A DNA stretch of 24,793 nucleotides. Source: Veillonella sp. AM51-8BH. Lineage in GTDB: Bacteria; Bacillota; Negativicutes; Veillonellales; Veillonellaceae. Below the pieces are notes generated by a model that did not search any database, had not been told where the DNA came from, and was given only the letters and a program-made list of their open reading frames with translations. Each line of letters opens with the position of its first letter. Position 1 is the stretch's first letter. The stretch is taken from positions 1 through 24,793 of the forward strand of contig NZ_QSDY01000028.1 of assembly GCF_003463825.1 (NCBI RefSeq), read 5' to 3'. Positions 1-9,810 of the stretch are shown one piece after another. A program made the translations under genes and the position numbers.

Positions 1-63
1 ATATATTTAATTCCCAAATTCTCAAGGAATTTATCTATTAAATTAGACTACTTTATGATATCG

Positions 64-69
64 TATAAT
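64..69 (+). promoter_or_regulatory. Possible -10 box of the MATE transporter promoter
   Basis: TATAAT lies 30 bases upstream of the preferred ATG at 94. The -35 region is poor: TTAGAC at 43-48 with only 15 bases between. A transcript starting near 76 would carry the ribosome site at 82-89 and would exclude the upstream in-frame ATG at 55. This is inference from motif match only. Confidence 0.4.
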
Positions 70-93
70 ATATCATTAATAAGGGAGGTAAGT

Positions 94-1431
94 ATGTATC
101 AAACATATTCTATATTACAAAAGTTATGGTTGTTCATTAAGCTATTTACTCCTATGTGCATAACGCAATTTTCCCTTATAGGTGGTACATTTATAGCCAT
201 CTTTTTAACAGGACAATATAGTACGATAGATTTAGCTGGAGTTGCTACGGGGTATAATTTATGGCTCCTCTTCTATATCTTTGCACAAGGAACGTTGTTA
301 GGTATCACTCCAATTATTTCTCAGCTATTGGGAGCTAAGAAAACCGATGATATTTCAACAATCTTTTATCAAGGTCTGTATATCGGTACAGGCCTAGCAT
401 GTATCATTTTAATAATTGGTCTCTTAGGCTTACGCCCTCTTCTGACAGCATTAAATCTGGAACCTGCTGCAGCTGAGGTATGTATTAGTTACCTGAAAGC
501 ATATGCCATAGGTCTATTCCCACTACTTTGGGTTAATACATTGCGCAATACAGTCGACAGTCATGGATTAACACATTATTCTATGGCCATCGTATTTACT
601 AGCTTTATTGTGAACGTATTTTTGAACTACTCACTCATCTTTGGGCATTTCGGATTTCCAGAGATCGGTGGTGTCGGTGCTGGCTATGGTATAGCCGGAG
701 CTTGTTGGACTAACTTTATTCTCTTTAGCTTAGTATTACTATTGCATCCAAAGCTAAAGGGATATCGTATCTTTAAAGACTTCAGTAAACCAAGTTTTCA
801 CTACATTCGCGAACAGCTACATATAGGTATTCCTATTGGCTTTTCCATCTTCTTAGAAGCTAGTATCTTTAGTATTGCTGGCCTCTTGATGGTTCACTTT
901 GGATCCGCCGTCGTAGCTGCTCATCAATCTGTTATTTCCTTTACCAATGTATTCTACTGTTTACCTCTTAGTATCGCTATGGCCTCTACCATTGCAGTTG
1001 CTTATGAACTTGGGGCAGATCGTAAACAAGAGGCTATCCAGTACTCTTATATTTCTCGCATCTTAGCCATTGTATTGGCTATCATGATTTGTACATTTAC
1101 GTTTACTAATATGGACGCTATTGCAGATCTCTTTACAAATGATGATGAAGTATACAAGCTTATCTACAGCTTCCTTGGATACGGTGTATTCTTCTCTGCT
1201 ATCGATGCCATAGGAACCCCTTTACAAGGTATATTGAGAGCCTATAAAGATGTAAAAGTAGTTCTTTATATCTCCCTCATATCCTATTGGGGCGTATGCT
1301 TCCCAACCGCCTATATTCTTGCTAATAATCCTAATTACGGACCATTTGGCGTATGGATTGGATTACTCGCTAGCGTACTAGTAGCAGGTATATTGTTCAC
1401 TTGGCGTACTTGGTACATTCAGCGTCAATAA
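94..1431 (+). CDS. MATE family multidrug/Na+ antiporter-like efflux protein
   Basis: Predicted 445-residue inner-membrane transporter of the MATE (NorM/DinF-like) family, which exports cationic drugs or metabolites in exchange for Na+ or H+. The sequence shows about twelve hydrophobic segments in two similar halves, with typical family traits: an early GQ-containing loop, a GITPIISQ stretch near residues 71-78, and a second-half stretch with VAAHQSVISF around residues 280-290. Length fits the family (about 440-460). An in-frame ATG exists at 55, but AGGGAGGT at 82-89 sits five bases before the ATG at 94, and the likely -10 box at 64-69 would place 55 outside the transcript, so 94 is preferred. 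It is the only plus-strand gene here and converges on uvrC. The substrate cannot be told from sequence; a flippase of the related MVF/MOP superfamily is a less likely alternative. Confidence 0.9.
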   Translation: MYQTYSILQKLWLFIKLFTPMCITQFSLIGGTFIAIFLTGQYSTIDLAGVATGYNLWLLFYIFAQGTLLGITPIISQLLGAKKTDDISTIFYQGLYIGTGLACIILIIGLLGLRPLLTALNLEPAAAEVCISYLKAYAIGLFPLLWVNTLRNTVDSHGLTHYSMAIVFTSFIVNVFLNYSLIFGHFGFPEIGGVGAGYGIAGACWTNFILFSLVLLLHPKLKGYRIFKDFSKPSFHYIREQLHIGIPIGFSIFLEASIFSIAGLLMVHFGSAVVAAHQSVISFTNVFYCLPLSIAMASTIAVAYELGADRKQEAIQYSYISRILAIVLAIMICTFTFTNMDAIADLFTNDDEVYKLIYSFLGYGVFFSAIDAIGTPLQGILRAYKDVKVVLYISLISYWGVCFPTAYILANNPNYGPFGVWIGLLASVLVAGILFTWRTWYIQRQ

Positions 1432-1455
1432 AAATAAATAACATTCTTATACAGT

Positions 1456-1487
1456 AAAAGAGCATCTTAAATAAGATGCTCTTTTTT
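1456..1487. terminator. Bidirectional terminator between MATE gene and uvrC
   Basis: A perfect 13-bp stem (1456-1468 with 1473-1485, arm AAAAGAGCATCTT) closes a four-base loop. T-runs follow on both strands, so it can end the transporter transcript on the plus strand and the uvrA-uvrC transcript on the minus strand. Its plus-strand T-run overlaps the uvrC stop codon at 1486-1488. Confidence 0.9.
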
Positions 1488-3312
1488 ATTTCAACATATC
1501 TTGTTTTTCTACCTTAGACATGCGGAAGAAATTATATAATGCTTCTGCCGTTTTATAGTTCATAGAGTCCACCTTTGAAAGTTCATCAATGGATGCCTCT
1601 TTCATAGCCTCTAAACTATTGAAATGTGCCCACAAGGCTTTGCGGCGTTTAGGGCCAATCCCTTCTATATGATCTAAAATGGATTCCAAATTACGTTTCC
1701 CCCGCAATTTACGATGGTACGTAATGGCAAAGCGATGGGCTTCATCACGTATTTGTTGAAGCAATTGAAGCTCTGGTGTGTGATGGCTTAAGATGATACT
1801 TTCAGATTGTCCTTCTACAAAGACCTCTTCAATACGCTTAGCTAAAGAGATAACAGGCACATCTGTAACACCTACACCGCGAATCAACGGCAATGCTGCG
1901 TTGAGCTGACCTTTACCACCATCGATAATAATGAGGTCTGGCATAGGCCAATCTGTTTCATTACCATAGCGTCGTTCCATAATTTCAGCCATAGACTTAA
2001 AGTCATCAGGTTTACCTTGCGTCGTTTTTAATTTAAATCGACGATATTCCTTCTTCGCTGGTTTGCCACCTTCAAAGACAACCATAGAGGCTACCGTTTC
2101 GGCCCCTTGTGTATGAGAAATATCGAAACATTCCATACGCTCTGGTAATCGTGGCAAGTCTAGGACTTCAGCTAGTTTTTTAACAGCCCCACCGGTCTTA
2201 TCAATTTGGTGTTGCCACTGACGACGACGCTCTTCTAGGAAGGTTTCTGCATTCTCATGAGCCATCTTAATCATGTCCATCTTATAACCACGCTGTGGCA
2301 CAGATACGTCTACATTTTGACCTTTAAGCTGTGTAAACCATTCCTTTAACAAGTCTCTATCGGTGCTATCCATAGGTAATAATAATTCCTTTGGAATGAA
2401 GTTCGTATCTCCATAGTATTGCTTGATAAAGTCCGTCATGATAGTTTCTTGACTATCTCCATCATGTTGTACAAAGTAGTTCTCACGGCCTAATAATCGG
2501 CCACCGCGAATGAATAATAACTGTACACAAGCCATCGAGGTATCCACTGCAATACCTAACACGTCTAAGTCGCCACGCTGTGTAACCATGCGCTGCTTTT
2601 CTTGTATCTTTTCTATACTAGTTAGCTGATCTCGATAACGTGCTGCATCTTCAAAGCGTAAGTCTTCTGCAGCAAGCTCCATCTTCTCTTTAATTTCCTT
2701 CAGCAAAGGGATAGGCTTACCTTCAAAGAGCTCTATGATTTCATCGATATACTTTCCATAATCCGATACGGAAATCTTGTTAAAGCACGGTGCTTCACAG
2801 TAGTGCATATGATATTGCAAACATGGTCGCTCTACCTTCATAGACTTACATGTCCTGAGTGGATAGTACTGGCGTATTAATTTCAATACTACATGTACAG
2901 ATGTTACATCTGTAAAAGGGCCAAAGTACTTGGCTCCATCCCGTTCTAGTCGGCGCGTCATATATACACGTGGATAGTCCTCTTGTACTGAGATTTTTAC
3001 GTACGGATACGTTTTATCATCACGAAGCCTAATATTGTATTTAGGTTCATGCTCCTTAATAAGCGTATTCTCTAAGATAAGCGCTTCCATCTCCGTCTTA
3101 GTTTGAATGATTTCTACATCGACGGCTCGCTTCATCATGGCCGCAACCTTCGGCGCTCGGTTCGCATCATTCCGCACATAGGAACGTACGCGGTTGCGCA
3201 AGTTAATGGCTTTACCTACATAGATGATACGGTTATATTGATCGCGCCATAAATACACGCCTGGTGTGGTCGGCAAATGACTGACCTTCTCTAGTAATTC
3301 TTCAGATGGCAT
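1486..3312 (-). CDS. uvrC: Excinuclease ABC subunit C
   Basis: UvrC makes both incisions around a DNA lesion after UvrA and UvrB have located it. The 608-residue product matches the usual family length. Visible in order: an N-terminal GIY-YIG nuclease (TTPGVYLWRD at about 15-24, IIYVGKAINLRNR at about 29-41) for the 3' incision; a cysteine-bearing region around residues 155-177; a UVR motif (about 205-230, FEDAARYRDQL) that contacts UvrB; an RNase H-like 5' nuclease domain (ECFDISHTQG, then DLIIIDGGKGQL); and C-terminal helix-hairpin-helix repeats (IEGIGPKRRKAL). The ATG at 3312 is preceded by AGGAGG with four bases between, so the start is firm. It lies 43 bases after uvrA and is probably co-transcribed with it. 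No damage to the frame is seen. Confidence 0.98.
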   Translation of the reverse strand: MPSEELLEKVSHLPTTPGVYLWRDQYNRIIYVGKAINLRNRVRSYVRNDANRAPKVAAMMKRAVDVEIIQTKTEMEALILENTLIKEHEPKYNIRLRDDKTYPYVKISVQEDYPRVYMTRRLERDGAKYFGPFTDVTSVHVVLKLIRQYYPLRTCKSMKVERPCLQYHMHYCEAPCFNKISVSDYGKYIDEIIELFEGKPIPLLKEIKEKMELAAEDLRFEDAARYRDQLTSIEKIQEKQRMVTQRGDLDVLGIAVDTSMACVQLLFIRGGRLLGRENYFVQHDGDSQETIMTDFIKQYYGDTNFIPKELLLPMDSTDRDLLKEWFTQLKGQNVDVSVPQRGYKMDMIKMAHENAETFLEERRRQWQHQIDKTGGAVKKLAEVLDLPRLPERMECFDISHTQGAETVASMVVFEGGKPAKKEYRRFKLKTTQGKPDDFKSMAEIMERRYGNETDWPMPDLIIIDGGKGQLNAALPLIRGVGVTDVPVISLAKRIEEVFVEGQSESIILSHHTPELQLLQQIRDEAHRFAITYHRKLRGKRNLESILDHIEGIGPKRRKALWAHFNSLEAMKEASIDELSKVDSMNYKTAEALYNFFRMSKVEKQDMLK

Positions 3313-3355
3313 ATGTCCTCCTTTCCTCGTAGATTTTTAAGCTTTGTACTCACAA

Positions 3356-6208
3356 CTATTTCTTCTTTTGAGCTACTTTCATAAATTTCTTAGTCTGTTC
3401 TAATACAGGACCTAAGAATTTGCCGGTATAGCTTTCTTTTACCTTGGCGATTTGCTCTGGTGTACCTGTTGCTACAATGGTACCACCACGATTACCACCT
3501 TCTGGACCTAAATCGATGATATGATCGGCCATCTTAATAACATCTAGGTTATGTTCAATAACCACCACAGTATCGCCACCATCAACGAGTTTTTGTAGTA
3601 CATCTAAGAGCTTGCGAATATCTTCAGCATGTAAGCCTGTAGTAGGTTCATCAAGGATGTAAAGGGTTTTGCCTGTACTACGACGAGCCAATTCAGTAGC
3701 TAATTTAACGCGTTGAGCCTCACCACCAGATAATGTTGTGGCAGCTTGACCTAAACGGATATAGCCGAGACCTACCTCTTGTAAGGTAATCATCTTACGA
3801 TGAATTTTAGGGATAGCACTAAAGAATTCTACTGCATCATCTACCGTCATATCTAATACATCAGCAATGGATTTGCCTTTGTATTTAACCTCTAAGGTTT
3901 CGCGATTATAACGAGCGCCTTTACATACTTCGCAAGGTACGTATACATCTGGTAAGAAGTGCATTTCAATTTTGATAATACCATCGCCACGACAAGCTTC
4001 ACAGCGACCGCCTTTTACGTTAAAGCTAAAGCGACCTTGTTTATATCCGCGCATCTTAGCCTCTGGTGTTTGGCTATAAAGCTCGCGTATAGCATCAAAC
4101 ACACCTGTATATGTGGCAGGATTAGAACGAGGTGTACGACCGATAGGGCTTTGGTCGATATTAATGATTTTATCAATATGTTCTAAGCCGCGGATTTCTT
4201 TATGGTCCCCTACCTTATGGAAGGAACGGTACAACTGATTCGCTAAACCTTTATAAAGAATTTCATTGATTAAGGTAGACTTACCAGAACCGCTGACACC
4301 AGTAACCACATTAAATAGGCCGATAGGGAATTTTACATTTACATTTTGTAAATTATTTTCCTTGGCACCGCGAATTTCGATGCAATTCTTACCGGGTTTA
4401 CGGCGCTCTTCAGGAAGGGCGATAAATTTGCGACCACTTAAGTACTGACCAGTAATGGAGTTTTCTACCTTCATCACTTCGTCAACAGTACCGGCTGCAA
4501 TAATTTGACCACCGTGCTCACCTGCTCCTGGACCGATGTCTACAAGATAGTCTGCCGCACGCATCGTATCTTCGTCGTGTTCTACAACGAGCAATGTATT
4601 GCCTAAGTCTCGTAAGCCTTTCAAGGTATCGATGAGACGATCATTATCTCGTTGGTGTAAACCGATAGACGGTTCATCTAGAATATACAACACACCAACA
4701 AGACCAGAGCCAATTTGTGTGGCCAAGCGAATACGTTGTGCTTCACCACCGGAAAGGGTCCCTGCACTACGGTTCATGGTAAGGTAATCGAGGCCTACAT
4801 TATTGAGGAAGCCAAGGCGAGCATTGATTTCCTTCAGAATTTGAGCACCAATCACTTGTTCCCGCTCTGTTAACTGTAAATTGCCAAAGAAGTCCAATGC
4901 TTCTTTAATGGTCAATTGCGTCACTTCATTGATATTCTTATCCCCTACAGTAATAGCTAATACCTCAGGTTTAAGACGCGCACCATGACATGTAGTACAC
5001 GGCTTAATGGACATAAATTTTTCAAACTCTTCACGCATGGAATCGGTAGAGGCTTCACTATGACGGCGTTTTACCATCGGCAAAATACCTTCGTACTCTG
5101 TAAAGAATTCCTTTACTTCACCTCTCATATTTTCATAGGTGAAAGCTACCTTATCAGTCGTACCATACATGACTTTTTTCTGTAATGCTTTTGGCAATTC
5201 ATCATAGGTAGAGTCTAAAGAATATCCATTAGCTTTTAACAAACCTTCTAACTGACGCATAAACCACGCATTAGGATTAGAACTCAACGCTTGTACGCAA
5301 CCGTCAGCAAAGCTAATAGATCCATCTGGAATAACGCGCTCTTCGTCTACTTCCATGGTTGAGCCAATACCTAAACAAGAGGGGCATGCACCAAATGGAC
5401 TGTTAAAAGAGAACATACGCGGCTCAATTTTTGGCAATGAAATATGACAGTCTGGACATGCAAAGTGTTGACTATACATGTGTTCAGGGCCATCTACCTC
5501 TTGGATCACTACGATGCCTTCTGCCCATTTTGATGCGGTCTCCATAGAGTCTGCCAAGCGGGATTCGATGCCTTCTTTAACAACGAGGCGGTCTACCACG
5601 ATATCGATGGAGTGTTTTTTATTTTTCTCTAATGTAATATCTTCATCTAATGTACGTACAACACCATCTACGCGGGCACGAACAAAACCTTCTTTACGAA
5701 GTTGTTCAAAGACGGATTTATGCTCCCCTTTTTTCCCTTGAATCATAGGCGCTAATACTAAAATCTTAGTGCCTTCTGGGAAGCTCATTACATCATCTGT
5801 CATTTGCTGTATTGTTTGTTGTGTAATAGGCTTACCACATTCTGGACAATGGGCATGACCTACACGAGCAAATAATAGACGCAAGTAGTCGTAAATCTCC
5901 GTTACAGTACCAACTGTAGAACGAGGATTTCGACTTGTCGTCTTTTGGTCAATAGAAATTGCTGGAGATAAACCTTCAATATAATCTACATCAGGTTTAT
6001 CCATTTGTCCCAAGAATTGACGAGCATACGCAGACAAGGACTCCACATAGCGTCGTTGCCCTTCTGCGTAAATCGTATCAAATGCTAAAGACGATTTACC
6101 AGAACCACTGAGTCCTGTCAACACAATAAACTGGTCCCGTGGTAAGGATATATCTATATTTTTAAGGTTATGCTGACGCGCACCTTTTACTATCAATTGA
6201 TCTTTCAT
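3356..6208 (-). CDS. uvrA: Excinuclease ABC subunit A
   Basis: UvrA is the DNA damage sensor ATPase that loads UvrB at lesions in nucleotide excision repair. The 950-residue product has the expected two ABC cassettes: Walker [10 protein letters not shown] (about 32-40) and GVSGSGKST (about 640), each with a signature LSGGEAQR and Walker [11 protein letters not shown] / [10 protein letters not shown]. Cysteine pairs typical of the UvrA zinc modules are present (CPECGKP in the first half; CPDC...CPSC; CEAC...CEVC in the second half). The C-terminus ends in a lysine-rich tail. The ATG at 6208 has only a modest ribosome site (AGGGA). It follows uvrB by 119 bases containing a hairpin, and precedes uvrC by 43 bases. 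Confidence 0.98.
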   Translation of the reverse strand: MKDQLIVKGARQHNLKNIDISLPRDQFIVLTGLSGSGKSSLAFDTIYAEGQRRYVESLSAYARQFLGQMDKPDVDYIEGLSPAISIDQKTTSRNPRSTVGTVTEIYDYLRLLFARVGHAHCPECGKPITQQTIQQMTDDVMSFPEGTKILVLAPMIQGKKGEHKSVFEQLRKEGFVRARVDGVVRTLDEDITLEKNKKHSIDIVVDRLVVKEGIESRLADSMETASKWAEGIVVIQEVDGPEHMYSQHFACPDCHISLPKIEPRMFSFNSPFGACPSCLGIGSTMEVDEERVIPDGSISFADGCVQALSSNPNAWFMRQLEGLLKANGYSLDSTYDELPKALQKKVMYGTTDKVAFTYENMRGEVKEFFTEYEGILPMVKRRHSEASTDSMREEFEKFMSIKPCTTCHGARLKPEVLAITVGDKNINEVTQLTIKEALDFFGNLQLTEREQVIGAQILKEINARLGFLNNVGLDYLTMNRSAGTLSGGEAQRIRLATQIGSGLVGVLYILDEPSIGLHQRDNDRLIDTLKGLRDLGNTLLVVEHDEDTMRAADYLVDIGPGAGEHGGQIIAAGTVDEVMKVENSITGQYLSGRKFIALPEERRKPGKNCIEIRGAKENNLQNVNVKFPIGLFNVVTGVSGSGKSTLINEILYKGLANQLYRSFHKVGDHKEIRGLEHIDKIINIDQSPIGRTPRSNPATYTGVFDAIRELYSQTPEAKMRGYKQGRFSFNVKGGRCEACRGDGIIKIEMHFLPDVYVPCEVCKGARYNRETLEVKYKGKSIADVLDMTVDDAVEFFSAIPKIHRKMITLQEVGLGYIRLGQAATTLSGGEAQRVKLATELARRSTGKTLYILDEPTTGLHAEDIRKLLDVLQKLVDGGDTVVVIEHNLDVIKMADHIIDLGPEGGNRGGTIVATGTPEQIAKVKESYTGKFLGPVLEQTKKFMKVAQKKK

Positions 6209-6217
6209 TATGTTCCC

Positions 6218-6252
6218 TATTTAAAGAGATGATACCAATCGGCATCATCTCT
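6218..6252 (-). terminator. Hairpin in uvrA leader: weak uvrB terminator or attenuator
   Basis: A 9-bp perfect stem (AGAGATGAT at 6225-6233 with ATCATCTCT at 6244-6252) is extended by CC/GG inside the loop after one A-C mismatch. On the minus strand it is followed by TTTAAAT, a poor U-tract, and it ends about 17 bases before the uvrA ATG. It may be a leaky terminator after uvrB or an attenuator of uvrA. Confidence 0.55.
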
Positions 6253-6270
6253 CTGTTTACTAACATGAAA

Positions 6271-6286
6271 TAATATATGTATATTA
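6271..6286. repeat. Inverted repeat upstream of uvrA
   Basis: TAATATATGTATATTA consists of two perfect 7-base arms around a 2-base centre, in the 119-base gap between uvrB and uvrA. It could be an operator, but the gap is very AT-rich and chance is possible. No GAAC-N4-GTTC LexA box of the Bacillus type was seen here. Confidence 0.4.
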
Positions 6287-6327
6287 TCGCACATATAGTC
6301 TATATAATCTATGTGTTTTATTACAAT

Positions 6328-8502
6328 CTATTTACTCTTTGAACTAGTTCGCTTTCTACCTTTAGTTGATGCAGGTTTTTTTAACTTGCTTTCACCTGCA
6401 CTATGCATATCGGACCATTGTTGACGTAGTTCCCCTAATTGGTCGCGAAGTTTTGCAGCCTTTTCAAATTCAAGCTGCTTTGCAGCGGCCTTCATTTGAC
6501 GATCAAGCTCTTCAATTTTATTGAATAACTCTTCCGGGGTTATATCTGCCACCTTAGGACTAGATATATCTTGTGCATATGGTTCGTGTCCATGGTCCAT
6601 ACCCGTTGTAGAGGATTTCTTTTTCCCTTTCTTCGGTGAAAAATCCTTTCCATCGGTGACCATATCTTCTTCAATTTTCGTCAACTCAATAAGCTCTTTT
6701 ACATCTTTAGAGACAGACTTAGGCGTAATATTATGTTCAATATTATAAGCCTCTTGCACGGCACGACGACGATCTGTTTCATCGATGGCGCGTTGCATAG
6801 AACCTGTTACACGATCAGCGTACATGATAACATGACCATTCACATTACGAGCAGCACGACCAATAGTTTGAATCATGGCTGTATCAGAGCGTAAGAAACC
6901 TTCTTTATCCGCATCTAAGATAGCCACTAAAGAAACCTCTGGCATATCAAGACCTTCACGAAGCAAGTTGATACCAACTAGTACATCAAATACACCCGCT
7001 CGTAAGTCACGAATAATTTCAGCACGCTCGATAGTAACGATATCAGAATGAAGGTATCGAACACGGACGCCCATTTCCTTCAAGAACTCTGTTAAATCCT
7101 CTGCCATTTTCTTTGTTAAGGTCGTAACGAGAACACGCTCGTTCTTGGCAGCACGCTTATGAATTTCTCCAAGTAAATCATCCATTTGACCCTTAATAGG
7201 ACGAATTTCAATGGATGGATCAAGTAGACCAGTAGGACGAATAATTTGCTCTGCCACATTCGTTTGTACTTCCATTTCATATGGACCAGGCGTTGCCGAT
7301 ACATAAACAATTTGATTGATACGCTCCACGAACTCATCGAATTGAAGCGGTCTATTATCAAGCGCAGACGGTAGACGGAAGCCATATTCGATGAGTGATT
7401 CTTTACGTGCACGGTCACCATTGTACATGGCACGTACTTGAGGAATGGTTACATGAGACTCGTCCACCATGATGAGGAAGTCATCTGGGAAATAGTCTAT
7501 CAATGTGTATGGTGCCTCTCCAGCCTTACGTTCAGACATGTGGCGGGAATAGTTTTCGATGCCTGAGCAATAGCCCATTTCTTGCATCATTTCTATATCG
7601 TAACGGGTACGCTGTTCAAGGCGTTGAGCCTCCAATAGACGGTCAGCAGCTTTCAACTTAGCTAACTGTTCTTCTAACTCAGCCTCAATACGCTCTACAG
7701 CAATACGCATCTTATCTTTCGTTGTTACATAGTGAGATGCTGGATAGACCGCAACATGCTTGCGTTCAGCAATGACTTCACCTGTTAAAGCATCCACCTC
7801 AACGAGGCGATTGATTTCATCGCCAAAGAGTTCTACCCGAATGGCTCTTTCACTATAGGCGGCCGGGAAAATTTCGATAGTGTCCCCTTGTACACGGAAG
7901 GTACCGCGGATAAAGTTCATATCATTTCTCGTATATTGAATATCTACTAGTTTAGACAGAATTTCATCACGAGATTTCGTCTGACCTAAGCGCAAGGACA
8001 ACACGAGTTCAGAGTAGTCCTCAGGGTCACCTAAGCCGTAAATACAGCTAACAGAGGCAACGATGATCACATCGCGGCGCTCAAAGAGGCTCATCGTAGC
8101 GCTATGTCGCAGTTTATCGATTTCATCATTGATAGACGCATCCTTCTCGATGTAAGTATCACTGGAAGGAATATATGCTTCTGGTTGATAGAAATCGTAA
8201 TAAGACACAAAGTATTCTACCGCATTATTAGGGAAGAAGCTTTTAAACTCACTACATAGCTGCGCAGCTAAGGTTTTATTATGAGCAATAATCAGAGTTG
8301 GCTTTTGAACGGCCTCGATAACCTTAGCCATTGTAAAGGTTTTACCTGTACCAGTGGCACCGAGCAAAACTTGGGCCCATTCACCGCGTTCAATGCCTTC
8401 TGTTAAAGACTGAATCGCAGTTGGTTGGTCCCCTGTAGGCGTAAAGGGCGCCTCCACTTTAAATGGTTGGCCCCCTTCATAATTATATGTATTATGTTTC
8501 AT
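6328..8502 (-). CDS. uvrB: Excinuclease ABC subunit B with extended basic C-terminus
   Basis: UvrB is the helicase-like damage verification subunit that receives the lesion from UvrA and recruits UvrC. Seen in order: Walker A GATGTGKT (48-55); the beta-hairpin region with [12 protein letters not shown] and the following DKLRHSAT; the DESH Walker B box (DESHVTIPQ); the helicase motif TIGRAARN; and a C-terminal UVR motif ([13 protein letters not shown]). At 724 residues it is longer than the usual 660-680. The extra length is a linker rich in K, S and H before the UVR motif ([10 protein letters not shown]) and a basic tail after it (about the last 25 residues, rich in K, S and T). Its ATG overlaps the stop of the upstream small gene (TAATG at 8500-8504), indicating translational coupling. 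Confidence 0.98.
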   Translation of the reverse strand: MKHNTYNYEGGQPFKVEAPFTPTGDQPTAIQSLTEGIERGEWAQVLLGATGTGKTFTMAKVIEAVQKPTLIIAHNKTLAAQLCSEFKSFFPNNAVEYFVSYYDFYQPEAYIPSSDTYIEKDASINDEIDKLRHSATMSLFERRDVIIVASVSCIYGLGDPEDYSELVLSLRLGQTKSRDEILSKLVDIQYTRNDMNFIRGTFRVQGDTIEIFPAAYSERAIRVELFGDEINRLVEVDALTGEVIAERKHVAVYPASHYVTTKDKMRIAVERIEAELEEQLAKLKAADRLLEAQRLEQRTRYDIEMMQEMGYCSGIENYSRHMSERKAGEAPYTLIDYFPDDFLIMVDESHVTIPQVRAMYNGDRARKESLIEYGFRLPSALDNRPLQFDEFVERINQIVYVSATPGPYEMEVQTNVAEQIIRPTGLLDPSIEIRPIKGQMDDLLGEIHKRAAKNERVLVTTLTKKMAEDLTEFLKEMGVRVRYLHSDIVTIERAEIIRDLRAGVFDVLVGINLLREGLDMPEVSLVAILDADKEGFLRSDTAMIQTIGRAARNVNGHVIMYADRVTGSMQRAIDETDRRRAVQEAYNIEHNITPKSVSKDVKELIELTKIEEDMVTDGKDFSPKKGKKKSSTTGMDHGHEPYAQDISSPKVADITPEELFNKIEELDRQMKAAAKQLEFEKAAKLRDQLGELRQQWSDMHSAGESKLKKPASTKGRKRTSSKSK

Positions 8503-8885
8503 TACTGTTCATCCTGATGTTTACGGATAGCCTTTAATTCTTCCTCTGATAGACGGCGCCCTGCATTTTCCGCTTGGTTCAAAGTATCCTCACCCTCTAA
8601 GACTTCGATGAGCATAGCAATAGAGAAGCGATCTAATGTTGGCGTAGTCTTTTGGATTTCATCAGCCATCATCCAATCTGACTCAGTATAGTTATTAATA
8701 CGATCTGTAATTTCTTCCCAGTTTGAAAGTAGTAATCTCGTAATAGGACGATATAATTCAATGCCGAAATATTCGATTAAGCTAACAATCTTATTCATAT
8801 TTTCTAGGCTAACATTACATTCATTTTTTTTATTTTCAGATTCTACATATTCAAGTAAGAATTCCCGGTTATATTTATTTGTCAC
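8502..8885 (-). CDS. Conserved-looking hypothetical protein, unrecognised
   Basis: I do not recognise this 127-residue protein. It is acidic, soluble and probably helical, without signal peptide, membrane segment or cysteine cluster beyond a single Cys. Notable stretches are an aromatic segment ([19 protein letters not shown], about residues 38-56) and a charged C-terminal end ([18 protein letters not shown]). It starts with GTG at 8885, overlapping the last 11 bases of ftsY; a weak site (AAAGGA) lies about ten bases before. Its TAA overlaps the uvrB ATG. This double coupling shows that it is a real gene translated together with ftsY and uvrB. The position recalls ylxM next to ftsY/ffh in other Firmicutes, but it does not look like the YlxM helix-turn-helix sequence, so no function is assigned. 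Confidence 0.8.
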   Translation of the reverse strand: MTNKYNREFLLEYVESENKKNECNVSLENMNKIVSLIEYFGIELYRPITRLLLSNWEEITDRINNYTESDWMMADEIQKTTPTLDRFSIAMLIEVLEGEDTLNQAENAGRRLSEEELKAIRKHQDEQ

Positions 8886-9810
8886 CTTGAATCATTCCTT
8901 TATTAAATAGTGCATTAGCAAATTCTTTTGCATTAAATGGACGCAAGTCATCCATGCCTTCGCCAACGCCGATCCAGCGAACAGGTACGCCTAATTCCTC
9001 TTTAATAGAGATAACTACGCCACCTTTTGCTGTGCCATCAAGCTTAGTCACAACAATACCATTTACTGGTACTGCTTGACCAAATAATTTAGCTTGGCTT
9101 ACTGCATTTTGACCTGTAGTACCGTCTAACACGAGCAATGTTTGATGCGGTGCCCCTTCTACGTGGTTATTCGCTACGCGGCCCATCTTTTTAAGTTCTT
9201 CCATAAGATTAACTTTAGTGTGTAAACGACCTGCAGTATCTACAATAACGAGGTCTGCATTACGAGCTTTAGCTGCTTCCATTGCATCGTATACAACAGC
9301 TGCAGGGTCAGCCCCTTCTTTATGTTTAACGATAGGCACACCTACGCGATCTGCCCAGATAGACAATTGGTCAGCTGCAGCAGCACGGAATGTATCACCT
9401 GCAGCGATAATTACCTTTTTGCCCTCTTTAGTGTAATAGTTAGCTAACTTAGCAATAGTCGTAGTTTTACCGACACCATTTACACCAACTACAAGGATAA
9501 CCTCTGGGTGGTGAAGTGTAATTTCATCTTCTTGGTCAACTAACATTTCTGTGATGCGGTCTTCCATGAATGGCATTACATCACCAGTATTGTTAATAAC
9601 ACCTTCTGTTACACCACGACGAATTTCTTTCATCAAATATTCTGTCGTTTTAGGACCAAGGTCACTAGTGAGCATAACTGCTTCTAAATCATCTAAGAAA
9701 TCATCATCGATTTGTGCATAACCGATAACGATACTTTCAACGTTTTTTACAAAGGACTTACGAGTTTTCTCTAAGCCGTCTTTAATTCTATCAAAGAATC
9801 CAAATGCCAT
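8875..9810 (-). CDS. ftsY: Signal recognition particle receptor FtsY
   Basis: FtsY is the membrane-associated SRP GTPase that docks ribosome-nascent chain complexes at the Sec translocon. The 311-residue product is the minimal NG form: a helical N domain followed by the G domain with GVNGVGKT (109-116), [11 protein letters not shown] (about 139-149), DTAGR (191-195) and [10 protein letters not shown] (about 255-264). It lacks the long acidic A domain of enterobacterial FtsY, as is usual in this group; only a short amphipathic N-terminus ([17 protein letters not shown]) remains for membrane contact. The ATG at 9810 overlaps the smc stop as TAATG, with an AGGAGG site inside the smc end. It is followed by the unknown gene at 8885 with an 11-base overlap. 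Confidence 0.97.
   Translation of the reverse strand: MAFGFFDRIKDGLEKTRKSFVKNVESIVIGYAQIDDDFLDDLEAVMLTSDLGPKTTEYLMKEIRRGVTEGVINNTGDVMPFMEDRITEMLVDQEDEITLHHPEVILVVGVNGVGKTTTIAKLANYYTKEGKKVIIAAGDTFRAAAADQLSIWADRVGVPIVKHKEGADPAAVVYDAMEAAKARNADLVIVDTAGRLHTKVNLMEELKKMGRVANNHVEGAPHQTLLVLDGTTGQNAVSQAKLFGQAVPVNGIVVTKLDGTAKGGVVISIKEELGVPVRWIGVGEGMDDLRPFNAKEFANALFNKGMIQGDK

Noticed and set aside
6344..6353. GAACTAGTTC palindrome resembling a LexA box near the end of uvrB
   Set aside because: The arms are two bases apart instead of four, and it lies inside the uvrB coding sequence (RTSSKSK end).
7116..7433. Minus-strand open frame of 105 residues within uvrB
   Set aside because: It is an alternative frame of the intact uvrB helicase region and has no ribosome site of its own.
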